From contig WSXU01000024.1 of assembly GCA_009773455.1 (NCBI GenBank), positions 22,298 to 86,297 on the forward strand: a DNA stretch of 64,000 nt, in the 5' to 3' direction. Of this stretch, positions 35,269 to 43,992 are shown in pieces. This stretch comes from Bacteroidota bacterium. Its GTDB lineage: Bacteria > Bacteroidota > Bacteroidia > Bacteroidales > Lentimicrobiaceae. Both the position numbers and the translations under genes were made by a program. The notes under the pieces were generated by a model. That model searched no databases. It saw only the letters and a program-made list of their open reading frames with translations, and had not been told where the DNA came from. Position 1 is the first letter of the stretch; every line of letters starts with the position of its first letter.

Positions 35269-36612
35269 ATGAAAAAAAATGTAATTATTATCGGAGCCGC
35301 CGGAAGGGACTTCCACAACTTCAACACCTATTACCGGGGTAATGCCAACTACAATGTAGTAGCTTTTACAGCAGCCCAGATTCCTGATATTGATGGCCGT
35401 AAATACCCCAAAGAACTTGCCGGAGAGGATCTCTATCCTGCCGGAATTCCTATTTATGCTGAACAGGACCTGCCGAAACTGATCAAAGATCTGAAAGCCG
35501 ATGACTGTGTGTTCTCTTACAGCGATGTTCCCTACCCAAGGGTGATGACCATGAGTGCCATTGTTAATGCTGCAGGAGCCAATTTTATTTTACTGGGACC
35601 CGCCGATACAATGGTGAAGAGCACCAAGCCGGTGATTGCCGTTGGAGCTACCCGTACCGGTTGCGGTAAAAGCCAGACCAGCCGCCGTATCATTGAGATC
35701 CTTATGGAAAAAGGCCTGAAGGTTGTGGCCATCCGTCATCCAATGCCTTATGGCGACCTGAATGCACAGAAAGTTCAGCGTTTTGCTACGGTTGAAGATC
35801 TGAAAAAACACAAATGCACCATCGAAGAGATGGAAGAATATGAACCACATGTGGTTCGTGGCAATGTTATTTATGCCGGGGTTGACTATGAAGCCATTGT
35901 GCGCGCAGCCGAGGTTGATCCGAGTGGTTGTGATGTTATCCTGTGGGATGGCGGAAACAACGACTTCCCGTTCTACAAACCCGATCTTATGATCGGTGTT
36001 GCCGATCCTTTGCGTCCCGGAGCTGAAGTAAGCTACTATCCCGGCGAGGTGGTTGCCCGTATTTCTGACGTTATCGTTATCAACAAGATAGATTCAGCCA
36101 GCCTTGATAACATCAATGCTGTCCGCGCCAACCTGGCCAGGATCAATCCGAAAGCCATCATCGTTGATGGAGCCTCACCGCTTACCGTCGACAAACCCGA
36201 ACTTATCCGCGGCAAACGCGTGCTGGTTGTTGAAGACGGCCCAACCCTCACCCACGGTGAAATGAAGATCGGTGCCGGCGTTGTTGCCGCCCTGAAATTC
36301 GGTGCCGGTGAACTGGTTGACCCGAGACCATACACCGTCGGAAAACTGAGCGAAACCTTCCGCATCTACCCGAACATTGGTACCCTGTTACCTGCTATGG
36401 GTTATGGTGACGAGCAGGTCCGCGACCTCGAGAAAACGATCGAAAACACACCTTGCGATGCAGTGGTTATTGCAACCCCGATTGATCTGAGCAGAATTGT
36501 TAAGATCAACAAGCCAACCGTCAAAGTTGGCTATGATCTTCAGGAGATCGGCACTCCGAATCTGTCAGGCATCCTTGACGAATTCGTTAAAAAACACAAT
36601 CTGGTGAAGTAA
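35269..36612 (+). CDS. Cyclic 2,3-diphosphoglycerate synthase-like P-loop protein
   Basis: Start at 35269 (MKKNVIIIGAAGRDFHNFN); the ATG at 35227 adds 14 residues with no family match. 447 residues. An N-terminal Rossmann-like domain is followed by a P-loop AVGATRTGCGKSQTSR, RHPMPYGDLNAQKVQRF and a GTPase-like core containing DVILWDGGNNDFPF and VIVINKID. This is the family of methanogen cyclic 2,3-diphosphoglycerate synthetase, which is also widespread in mesophilic bacteria, where its product and role are not settled. The next genes, after a terminator, are pyrB and pyrI, so any link to carbamoyl-phosphate metabolism is positional only. Confidence 0.82.
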   Translation: MKKNVIIIGAAGRDFHNFNTYYRGNANYNVVAFTAAQIPDIDGRKYPKELAGEDLYPAGIPIYAEQDLPKLIKDLKADDCVFSYSDVPYPRVMTMSAIVNAAGANFILLGPADTMVKSTKPVIAVGATRTGCGKSQTSRRIIEILMEKGLKVVAIRHPMPYGDLNAQKVQRFATVEDLKKHKCTIEEMEEYEPHVVRGNVIYAGVDYEAIVRAAEVDPSGCDVILWDGGNNDFPFYKPDLMIGVADPLRPGAEVSYYPGEVVARISDVIVINKIDSASLDNINAVRANLARINPKAIIVDGASPLTVDKPELIRGKRVLVVEDGPTLTHGEMKIGAGVVAALKFGAGELVDPRPYTVGKLSETFRIYPNIGTLLPAMGYGDEQVRDLEKTIENTPCDAVVIATPIDLSRIVKINKPTVKVGYDLQEIGTPNLSGILDEFVKKHNLVK

Positions 36613-36617
36613 ATAAG

Positions 36618-36644
36618 AGCCCCGTTTATCGGGGCTTTTTTTTT
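36618..36644 (+). terminator. Terminator between the cyclic-DPG-synthase-like gene and pyrB
   Basis: AGCCCCG and CGGGGCT (7 bp) around TTTAT, followed by at least eight T residues. Confidence 0.92.
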
Positions 36645-36730
36645 AACACTTTATGAACAACGAAACCCATTGATCCTGTTGTTAAGTATTTTTGCAAAAC
36701 AAATAAGAATCCTAATCCGGAACAAAACCC

Positions 36731-37639
36731 ATGAAAAACCGTAGCCTGGTATCCATCAATGATTACACAAAGGAAGAGTATCTGAAAATACTCGATCTGG
36801 CTGAAGAATTCGAGAAACAGCCTACCCAGAAAATACTTGAGAACTTCGTGGTTGCCACGTTGTTTTTCGAGCCTTCCACCCGTACGCGACTGAGTTTTGA
36901 GAGTGCAGCCTCAAGATTGGGTGCCAAGGTGATCGGATTCTCCGATGCTTCCAATTCGAGTGTTTCAAAAGGTGAATCGCTGAAAGACACCATCCTGACG
37001 GTGAGCAATTACAGTGATATCATCGTGATGCGGCACCCCCGGGAAGGCAGCGCCCGCTTTGCAAGCGAAGTAGCTTCTGTACCGGTTATCAACGCCGGTG
37101 ACGGCGGCAATCAGCATCCGACCCAGTGTCTGCTCGACCTTTATTCCATACGTAAAACGCAGGGAAAACTCGATGGCCTGAACATCGCTTTCGTAGGTGA
37201 CCTCAAATACGGAAGAACCGTGCATTCTGATGTTATGGCACTTTGTAATTTCGACACCACATTCCACCTGGTTTCACCTGTAGAGCTCAAACTGCCGAGT
37301 TATGTCAAGATGCACATCAAGGAAAACAACCTTAAATACCACCAGTACACCGACCTGAACGATGTGATGGGCATTGCTGACATCATCTATATGACCCGCA
37401 TCCAGAAAGAAAGATTCTCCGATCCCATTGAATATGAAAAGGTTAAGAATGCCTATATCCTCACAGCCAGCATGCTGGCCGGTTGCAGGGAAAATATGCG
37501 CGTTTTGCATCCGCTGCCAAGGGTCAATGAAATTACAGAAGATGTGGATTCAACCAGCCAGGCTTATTATTTCCAGCAGGCACTCAATGGTGTTTACGTA
37601 AGGCAGGCTTTGCTGGCAACCATTCTTGGAGTTAAATAA
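36731..37639 (+). CDS. pyrB: Aspartate carbamoyltransferase catalytic subunit
   Basis: 302 residues. It joins carbamoyl phosphate and aspartate to N-carbamoyl-aspartate in pyrimidine synthesis. Carbamoyl-phosphate motif FEPSTRTRLSFESA, the SKGESLKDT loop with the shared active-site Ser and Lys, HPTQCLLDLYSI, and LHPLPRVNEI are intact. A -7 box TATTTTTG lies at 36687-36694, about 36 bp before the start. The regulatory subunit gene follows after 28 bp, so the enzyme is expected to be the allosteric six-plus-six form. Confidence 0.97.
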   Translation: MKNRSLVSINDYTKEEYLKILDLAEEFEKQPTQKILENFVVATLFFEPSTRTRLSFESAASRLGAKVIGFSDASNSSVSKGESLKDTILTVSNYSDIIVMRHPREGSARFASEVASVPVINAGDGGNQHPTQCLLDLYSIRKTQGKLDGLNIAFVGDLKYGRTVHSDVMALCNFDTTFHLVSPVELKLPSYVKMHIKENNLKYHQYTDLNDVMGIADIIYMTRIQKERFSDPIEYEKVKNAYILTASMLAGCRENMRVLHPLPRVNEITEDVDSTSQAYYFQQALNGVYVRQALLATILGVK

Positions 37640-37667
37640 AAGGCATTCAACAAGGAAAAACAAAGCA

Positions 37668-38135
37668 ATGGAAAACGATAATATCAGAAAAGAACTGGTT
37701 GTTTCAGCCATCGAGAACGGAACCGTAATCGACCATATCCCGGCTAAAAGTGTGTTCAGGGTTGTAAAAATGCTGAATCTTGATGAAAATGACACACAGG
37801 TAACCATCGGACTTAACCTGAACAGCAGCAAGTACGGCAAAAAAGGGATCATTAAAGTGAGTGATGTCTATTTTGAAAAGCAGGAAATCAACAAAATAGC
37901 ACTGATAGCCCCAACAGCAACGCTTATCATCATCAAGAACTACAAAGTCGTTGAAAAGCGGCATGTTGAGATCCCGGATGTGATAAAAAAGTTTGTGAAA
38001 TGCGTAAACCCGAATTGTATTACCAATCACCAGCAGGTCAATACCCGATTCAGTGTGATCGACAAGGAGGACCTCCGGCTGCAGTGTCATTATTGTGAAA
38101 AAATCACCGCAAAGAACAATATTGTAATTTTGTAA
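37668..38135 (+). CDS. pyrI: Aspartate carbamoyltransferase regulatory subunit
   Basis: Start placed at 37668 (MENDNIRKELVVSAIENGTVID), preceded by AAGGAAA; an in-frame ATG at 37626 would overlap pyrB. 155 residues. The N-terminal nucleotide-binding domain contains ENGTVIDHIPA; the C-terminal zinc domain has four Cys ligands in CVNPNC and CHYC. It gives CTP feedback control to PyrB. A strong two-part terminator follows. Confidence 0.96.
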   Translation: MENDNIRKELVVSAIENGTVIDHIPAKSVFRVVKMLNLDENDTQVTIGLNLNSSKYGKKGIIKVSDVYFEKQEINKIALIAPTATLIIIKNYKVVEKRHVEIPDVIKKFVKCVNPNCITNHQQVNTRFSVIDKEDLRLQCHYCEKITAKNNIVIL

Positions 38136-38151
38136 TCACCGGAAAGATCAT

Positions 38152-38202
38152 AACACCCCTGTCGATCCGGATCAAAACCCGGATTTACAGGGGTTTTTTT
38201 TT
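38152..38202 (+). terminator. Terminator of the pyrBI operon
   Basis: AACCCCTGT-type outer stem (ACCCCTGT / ACAGGGGT) with an inner ATCCGG/CCGGAT pairing, followed by a nine-base T run. It ends just 14 bp before the next start codon. Confidence 0.88.
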
Positions 38203-38215
38203 AACCACTTTAACC

Positions 38216-39463
38216 ATGAAAAAACAAAATCTTATTTTATTCTGTCTGAGCTGCATGTTGATGGCCAATGCCCAGAACCAGCCCTCACAGAAAGGCACCT
38301 TTAAATTTTACGAGCCGGGCTATTACCAAAATTCAATCCTGAAAGGCATTGAAAAGTTCGAAACTGCCCAGGAACCTGCGAAACAGGCCGGTACCTTTAA
38401 ACTTGACCCGGCCGGTCTCAACATTCCAACCAATAAGAGTGCCTTTAAATCCATCTGGCATCTTCCCCCGGTTTCTCAGGGCAATACCAATACCTGCTGG
38501 AGCTATTCAGCCACTTCGATGCTGGAATCTGAAATATTCAGGCTTACCCGGCAGGAGGTCAAGCTTTCTGAGATGTTTACAGTCTATTGTGAATACATCG
38601 AAAGGGCCGAACAGTTTATCAGAACACGTGGAAAGATCAACATTGGCGAAGGCTCCGAAATGAATGCGGTGATCAAGGTGATGAAAAAATACGGGGCCAT
38701 GCCCTATTCATCATTTTCAGGCCTTCAGCCAGGTCAGGAATTCCAGTCGCACGAGAAGATGTTCAACGAGATCAAGGCATTCCTCGACGGCCTTAAAGTC
38801 CGCAACGCCTGGGATGAGGCTTCGGCTGTAAGTACAGTAAAAAGTATTATGCATCATTATATGGGCGTTCCACCGGCATCTGTCAACATGAATGGCAAGG
38901 AGTATACACCCCGTGAATACCTTACCGGAATCCTCCGCATCAACCCTGACGACTATGTTGATGTTTTGTCCTATATGCAGCAGCCTTACTGGAAACAGGT
39001 AAGTTTTGACGTTCCTGACAACTGGTGGGGTGATGAAAGTTATTACAATATTCCGCTGGATGATTATATGAAGATTCTTAAGAAATCGCTCAAAGCAGGC
39101 ATTACGGTTTCCATCGCCGGGGATGTTTCGGAAGCCGGTTTTCTGGCCCGTGAAGCCAATGCGGCACTTGTCCCCTCATTTGATATTCCTTCAACAGCAA
39201 TCGATGAAAATGCGCGTCAATTCCGCTTCAGCAACGGTACTACGACCGATGATCACGGATTGCATGTGGTTGGCTATCTTGAGAAAGACGGCGTTACATG
39301 GTACCTGGTGAAGGACTCAGGTGCTGGTTCCAGAACAGGGGGTATTGAGAAAAACATCAATTTCGGATACTATTTCTTCCATGAAGATTATGTAAAACTG
39401 AAAATGATGACCTTCCTGGTGCATAAAGAAGTGATGAAGGACTTACTTCCGAAGTTTCGTTAA
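38216..39463 (+). CDS. Secreted C1 (papain/bleomycin hydrolase-like) cysteine peptidase
   Basis: 415 residues with a signal peptide (MLMANAQ). The bleomycin-hydrolase-type active site is visible: QGNTNTCWSYSATSMLESE with Cys94 and DDHGLHVVGY with His350. The third position, usually Asn in ENSWG, reads VKDSGAGS, so Asp replaces Asn, as in a subset of Bacteroidota C1 peptidases. Unlike cytoplasmic bleomycin hydrolase, it is exported. It probably trims peptides in the periplasm. A single gene directly after the pyrBI terminator; the promoter must overlap that terminator. Confidence 0.88.
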   Translation: MKKQNLILFCLSCMLMANAQNQPSQKGTFKFYEPGYYQNSILKGIEKFETAQEPAKQAGTFKLDPAGLNIPTNKSAFKSIWHLPPVSQGNTNTCWSYSATSMLESEIFRLTRQEVKLSEMFTVYCEYIERAEQFIRTRGKINIGEGSEMNAVIKVMKKYGAMPYSSFSGLQPGQEFQSHEKMFNEIKAFLDGLKVRNAWDEASAVSTVKSIMHHYMGVPPASVNMNGKEYTPREYLTGILRINPDDYVDVLSYMQQPYWKQVSFDVPDNWWGDESYYNIPLDDYMKILKKSLKAGITVSIAGDVSEAGFLAREANAALVPSFDIPSTAIDENARQFRFSNGTTTDDHGLHVVGYLEKDGVTWYLVKDSGAGSRTGGIEKNINFGYYFFHEDYVKLKMMTFLVHKEVMKDLLPKFR

Positions 39464-39656
39464 AAAAATTCTCGCAAACCGGCTGGCAGGGATGCCAGGA
39501 CATGATGCAGGAATTAATTTCCTTACAGGAGCAATTGGTTTTAGAACATTGTTTGCCAGGTATTTCAAAAACCTGCATTAAAGCCGGAATACACAATCAG
39601 GTATATCTTAGCGTCATCGCGTCATTGCGTGAATACTATAAAAAAATACAGACAAA

Positions 39657-40304
39657 TTGCCAACACACATCCGGAAACTGATCAGCGAAGGGGAACATCA
39701 GCAACTTGACTTTAAGTTCGGAATTACCGACTCGAAGAAGATTGCCCGCTCCCTGGCTGCATTCGCCAATACCGATGGCGGAAGACTGCTGCTTGGTGTC
39801 AAGGACAACGGAACCATTGCCGGAGTGAGGTCTGACGAAGAATACTATATGGTTGAGGCCGGGGCCAGCCTTTACTGCAGGCCTGAAGTTTATTTTGAAA
39901 TGAAAGAATGGGAAGAGAATGGTAAAGCTGTGCTCGAAATTATAATCCCGAAAAGTTTCGCCGGACCACATTCTGCCCCGGATAAAGAAGGAATTTATCG
40001 TGTTTTTGTGAGAGTTGGAGATGAGAATTACCCTGCCAACGGGGTTTTGCGTAAAGTATGGAACAAACAGAAAGATCCGAAAGGAGTCTGTATTGAATAT
40101 ACGGTTATAGAGCGCACCCTGCTTGCTTACCTCGAAATTCATGAAATCATTACGCTTCAGGCGTTTAAAAAGCTTTCAGGGTATTCAAAACAGCGATGTG
40201 AACACATACTGGCCGACTTTATTGTCCTGAACATCATTAAGCTCAATTATTCGGCTACCGGTGAGTTTTATACACTAAACCCGGATTACCGGTTCGATCA
40301 GTGA
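39657..40304 (+). CDS. AlbA_2 (Schlafen-type) domain protein
   Basis: 215 residues beginning with a TTG codon; a stop codon lies six codons upstream and no ATG is available before the domain. The N-terminal 130 residues are an AlbA_2 domain: EHQQLDFKFG, RSLAAFANTDGGRLLLGVKDNG and GIYRVFVRVGDENYPA. A winged-helix-like C-terminus (LQAFKKLSGYSKQRCEHILADFIVL) follows. AlbA_2 proteins are putative nucleic-acid or nucleotide binders, sometimes transcription regulators; the specific role is unknown. The 190-bp upstream gap shows no clear promoter. Confidence 0.75.
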   Translation: MPTHIRKLISEGEHQQLDFKFGITDSKKIARSLAAFANTDGGRLLLGVKDNGTIAGVRSDEEYYMVEAGASLYCRPEVYFEMKEWEENGKAVLEIIIPKSFAGPHSAPDKEGIYRVFVRVGDENYPANGVLRKVWNKQKDPKGVCIEYTVIERTLLAYLEIHEIITLQAFKKLSGYSKQRCEHILADFIVLNIIKLNYSATGEFYTLNPDYRFDQ

Positions 40305-40327
40305 CAGGAAATGAAGAATGACAATTT

Positions 40328-40503
40328 CGATTTACGATTTACGATTTACGATTTTAGATTGCTGAATACCAGGAGACTATACTGACCTTTAATTCTGCAA
40401 AGTAATGGTTGGGTTGTCCTTATTCAGAATTCCAACAATCCAATATTTCAACATTCCAACATTCCAACATTCCATTAATCCAATCTTCCAACATTCCTGA
40501 ATT
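40328..40503. repeat. Tandem GATTTAC heptamers followed by 8-bp ATTCCAAC repeats
   Basis: 40328-40357 holds about four copies of the heptamer GATTTAC. 40430-40503 holds many degenerate copies of ATTCCAAC or similar. The same GATTTAC heptamer recurs at 52311-52371 and 63723-63800. Confidence 0.75.
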
Positions 40504-40530
40504 CCATTACCATCTTTAAACCAACTACAA

Positions 40531-41025
40531 ATGAAACGCATCGGACTACTCTCAGATACACACAGCTACATTCATCCGAAAGTCTCTGTTTTCTTTGCTG
40601 AATGCCATGAGATCTGGCATGCCGGTGACATCGGCGACCTGGAAACTGCAAAAATCCTGGCATCCATCAAGCCACTGAAAGCCGTTGTGGGAAACATTGA
40701 CGGAAATGATCTGAAAGCATTTTATCCGGTTTTTCATGACTTTATGTGTGAAAATGTGAAGGTGTTGATGATGCACATCGGTGGATACCCGGGAAAATAT
40801 ACAAAAGAAGCCAGGCAGCTGATCCGGGAAACCAGTCCGAATCTCTTCATTACCGGTCATTCTCATATCCTGAAAGTGATCAATGATCCGAAAAACAACC
40901 TGTTACATATAAATCCGGGTGCAGCCGGAAAACAGGGGTTACACCAGGTTGGTACCCTGGTCAGGTTCACCATCGACGGTGAAGATATCCGTGATCTTGA
41001 AATAATGGAACTTCCGCGGAAATAA
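40531..41025 (+). CDS. YfcE/MJ0936-type metallophosphoesterase
   Basis: 164 residues, the usual size. Metal-binding motifs in order: LLSDTHS, HAGDIGD, VGNIDG and ITGHSH. The family are metal-dependent phosphodiesterases active on simple phosphodiesters; the cellular substrate is not known. It converges with the DUF4293 gene only 3 bp away and no terminator is visible between the two. Confidence 0.9.
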   Translation: MKRIGLLSDTHSYIHPKVSVFFAECHEIWHAGDIGDLETAKILASIKPLKAVVGNIDGNDLKAFYPVFHDFMCENVKVLMMHIGGYPGKYTKEARQLIRETSPNLFITGHSHILKVINDPKNNLLHINPGAAGKQGLHQVGTLVRFTIDGEDIRDLEIMELPRK

Positions 41026-41028
41026 TTG

Positions 41029-41502
41029 TTAGCGGAGTCTGTCGGCAGCCCTTACCAGTTTATCATCCTTCATGATTCCCCGGTTTGCAAGCACAAACAT
41101 AACCAGCGAAACCAGCAACAGATAGATTCCGGCATGGTTGAAATCCGGTACAGTTGAAGATACCTTTGCCAGCATGTTGGCATAATAAAAGAAAATAAGT
41201 GCAATTTCGACGAGAACAAGAACAATCCCAAGCCGCACCAGTTTCATCTGTGATTTCCTGTTTTTGAAAAGGAAAATAGCAGTAACAGCAAGTATTATCG
41301 AAAGCACAGCCATTACCTGCAACGGAAGCAGCATAGAGCCGTTAATACCAAGTTGCGGGGATGAATTGTCTTTGATTCCCTTCAGGTAGATTTCGAGCCA
41401 GATCTGAGCGTCGTTGAGATAGGTTATGATGGGAAAAAAGAATGCAATGGCAATGGCTGCTGCGGCGATGGCAAGATAAAGGGATTGAAGGCGTTGTATC
41501 AT
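41029..41502 (-). CDS. DUF4293 four-helix membrane protein
   Basis: 157 residues. The start MIQRLQSLYLAIAA and four hydrophobic segments (about residues 6-25, 55-80, 87-110 and 122-143) match the DUF4293 family of Bacteroidota inner-membrane proteins. No function is known and no catalytic motif is seen. Confidence 0.85.
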   Translation of the reverse strand: MIQRLQSLYLAIAAAAIAIAFFFPIITYLNDAQIWLEIYLKGIKDNSSPQLGINGSMLLPLQVMAVLSIILAVTAIFLFKNRKSQMKLVRLGIVLVLVEIALIFFYYANMLAKVSSTVPDFNHAGIYLLLVSLVMFVLANRGIMKDDKLVRAADRLR

Positions 41503-41636
41503 GACTTGATTTCTTTAGCGCACAAAGATAAAGACAAGTTGGCAAAGCCCATAACGTTAATCCAAATAATGCATTCTGATTTTCCGTAATTGAGAAATCT
41601 AAATGAACATACATTCTGTGACAGTTTTATTTCAGG

Positions 41637-41668
41637 TTTCGCTGTTCAGGTATAATGAGTTATCTTTG
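41637..41668 (+). promoter_or_regulatory. Predicted promoter of the GT39-HAD unit
   Basis: TATCTTTG (41661-41668) matches TAnnTTTG exactly, with TTTC 20 bp upstream; 44 bp to the start codon. Confidence 0.68.
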
Positions 41669-41712
41669 CAGACTTTCCGGTTACAACCTGGAAATCCTGC
41701 GATTAATTCCTG

Positions 41713-43212
41713 ATGAAGCTCCTGTTAATAATAAAGATTCTGATTTTTATAACCCTGCTGCTGTTTGCATTCAGTCTCTGGCAGCGTATGCCCGATATTG
41801 ACGATGCCTGGATCGGAGAACATGCCTACTGGATGTCGGAGAAAGGGTATGTGAAATCAGAACTGATGCATGGGATAACCGGGCAGGATGTACGGCACAT
41901 CGTTCACCACAAGTTTTTTACACTGAACGGAGCCATGTTCATTTCACTGTTTGGCTTTTCACTCTGGACGATCAAAAGCGTCAGTCTGCTCTGGCTGGCT
42001 GTTTTTCTTCTTGTTTTTATCGGATATATCAAAAGAACCCTCGGATCAGGGACAGCCTGGTTTGCCCTGATGCTGACAACCATCAATGCGCTGGTATTCC
42101 AGTATTCTTTTGTCTACAGACCCGAAATCATGGTGATGACCCTTGGCTTCCTTTCCTATCTCTTCCTGGAAAAGTCGATTGCAAAGAACTACGATAGAAA
42201 ATTATTGATATTCAGCGGATTATTTGCCGGAATAGCCGCTGCAACACATCTGAACGGCTTGATTTTTATGGCTGCCGGAAGTATTTTATTGCTCTGGAAG
42301 CACAATTTCAGATCATCGCTGATCTTTGCTGTTGCCACATTGCCTGCTTTTGCAGTCTATTTTTATGACTTCACCTTTCAATACGGAATCAGCTACTGGC
42401 TTTATCAGATCAACGATTCACCGGCCCTCAGCAAATCAAGCATATTGCCTTCTTCCATTGCTTTTGCAGGAAAATTATTCAGGGAACACCTCCGGTTTTT
42501 CCACAGCCCGAAAGAGATTACCCTGTCGCTGCTTTTCCTCTTTATGTTGATTGTCAATTTCAGGAATCTGAAAACAGACGGCACATTACTTAAATACCTT
42601 TTGTTGCTGGTTATTTTCCTTTCTTTGCTGGCCGTACATACGACTTCAAAATATATTTTGCTTTACCTTCCCTACATGATGCTGGTTATAATCAGATCGT
42701 TCCATCATCTTTATGTACATCGTAAAGCGACGCTTCCACTTTGGCGGGGGTTTAATACTCAGAACACCTTTAAGTGGTCGCTCGGCCTGATCGGGCTTTT
42801 CATCTTAGTAAACACTTCATGGAACATCGGGATTGCAACTGAAAAATTCAACCCGGATAAGAATTACCTGCTTGCAAGGAAATACATGGGAAACAGGACT
42901 GCAAATCTTAAAATCCTGGCTCCGATGACATTTATTTTTAACGAAATTGATGATTTTAAACGGATACAAAGCGACCTCAGCATTACAGAAATGCACAAAT
43001 CCGGAACGTATCTTTACGGGAAGGGGTTTCTGCATTATGCCGACAGCCTGAAACTGGATTACCTGATCATTTCTGATGAATATAAAGACCGGCTCGGACT
43101 CGCAAACCTTAAGACCGAAGATCTGAGCATTTACGATTATGCAGTTGCTGGTCAGGAACAGGGTCTCACCATCATTGGAAAGCGACAACAATTCACGCAT
43201 GAACAACACTGA
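41713..43212 (+). CDS. Membrane glycosyltransferase of the GT39/PMT (ArnT-like) type
   Basis: 499 residues with about ten membrane segments. The first periplasmic loop contains MPDIDDAWIGEHAYWMSEKGY, the acidic Asp-Asp/Glu site typical of lipid-phosphosugar-using transferases, and TLGFLSYLFLEKSI and TTINALVF segments follow. Family members move a sugar from a polyprenyl-phosphate carrier to a lipid or protein on the outer face of the inner membrane. The acceptor is unknown. Its 3' end overlaps the following HAD gene by 14 bp. Confidence 0.8.
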   Translation: MKLLLIIKILIFITLLLFAFSLWQRMPDIDDAWIGEHAYWMSEKGYVKSELMHGITGQDVRHIVHHKFFTLNGAMFISLFGFSLWTIKSVSLLWLAVFLLVFIGYIKRTLGSGTAWFALMLTTINALVFQYSFVYRPEIMVMTLGFLSYLFLEKSIAKNYDRKLLIFSGLFAGIAAATHLNGLIFMAAGSILLLWKHNFRSSLIFAVATLPAFAVYFYDFTFQYGISYWLYQINDSPALSKSSILPSSIAFAGKLFREHLRFFHSPKEITLSLLFLFMLIVNFRNLKTDGTLLKYLLLLVIFLSLLAVHTTSKYILLYLPYMMLVIIRSFHHLYVHRKATLPLWRGFNTQNTFKWSLGLIGLFILVNTSWNIGIATEKFNPDKNYLLARKYMGNRTANLKILAPMTFIFNEIDDFKRIQSDLSITEMHKSGTYLYGKGFLHYADSLKLDYLIISDEYKDRLGLANLKTEDLSIYDYAVAGQEQGLTIIGKRQQFTHEQH

Positions 43213-43852
43213 CTTATCTCACTGCTCAAATATAATCTGGGACTGGAACGGAACACTGCTCAACGATCTGGATGTGTGCGTCAAAGCCATCAACCTGCTT
43301 CTGGAAAAAAGAAATCTGGAAACACTCAGCGCTGAAAGGTATACCGACATCTTCACTTTCCCGGTAAAAGATTATTACGAAGTAGCAGGCTTTGATTTTG
43401 ATAAGGAGCCCTTCGAAACAGTCGCAGTTGAATTTATGGATCATTATTTCCGGCTGGTTGTTTCAGCCGGGTTGCATACTTCTGTCAACGACACCCTTAA
43501 GTATTTCAAAAGTTCAGGCCGGAAACAGGTCATACTTTCTGCCATGGAGCAGGGCGAACTGATCAACCTGGTTAAAAAGAGAGAAATTGATCATTACTTT
43601 GAAAATATCTTCGGCATTCAGGATCACCTGGCACACGGCAAACTCGAAATGGCGAGGAAAGCTATTCTGGAAACAGGATTTGACAGGAGCGTTACCTGCC
43701 TCATCGGTGATACCCTGCACGATGCTGAGGTCGCCGGTGAGCTGGGCATTCAATGCATTCTGGTCGCCGATGGACATCAATCCTGGAAGAGGTTAAAGTC
43801 TTCCGGGTATCCTGTGATACAGAGTCTGAATGAGATCAGGAAGGTGTTCTGA
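43199..43852 (+). CDS. HAD-family hydrolase
   Basis: Start chosen at 43199 (MNNTDLSHCSNIIWDWNGTLL), overlapping the transferase gene by 14 bp; an upstream in-frame ATG at 43139 lies deep within it. 217 residues with motif I WDWNGTLLND, motif II ILSAMEQ, a Lys in HGKLEMA and motif IV LIGDTLHDAEVAGELG. Trp in place of the usual Phe before Asp and the WNGT form are seen in a phosphoglycolate-phosphatase-like subgroup. Substrate unknown. Confidence 0.82.
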   Translation: MNNTDLSHCSNIIWDWNGTLLNDLDVCVKAINLLLEKRNLETLSAERYTDIFTFPVKDYYEVAGFDFDKEPFETVAVEFMDHYFRLVVSAGLHTSVNDTLKYFKSSGRKQVILSAMEQGELINLVKKREIDHYFENIFGIQDHLAHGKLEMARKAILETGFDRSVTCLIGDTLHDAEVAGELGIQCILVADGHQSWKRLKSSGYPVIQSLNEIRKVF

Positions 43853-43854
43853 AA

Positions 43855-43898
43855 ATATCTAATATCTAATTTCTAATTTCTAATATCTAATATCTATA
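43855..43898. repeat. 7-bp tandem repeat (AATATCT / AATTTCT)
   Basis: About six consecutive heptamers: AATATCT twice, AATTTCT twice, AATATCT twice. It begins just after the stop codon of the HAD gene. Confidence 0.8.
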
Positions 43899-43992
43899 GT
43901 CCCATTTCAAATTCCGAAAAACCAATTCCCCAGGGATTCTATATATTTATGATTGCCTCAGGAATCAGACATTATACATTGGAAATTCTACA

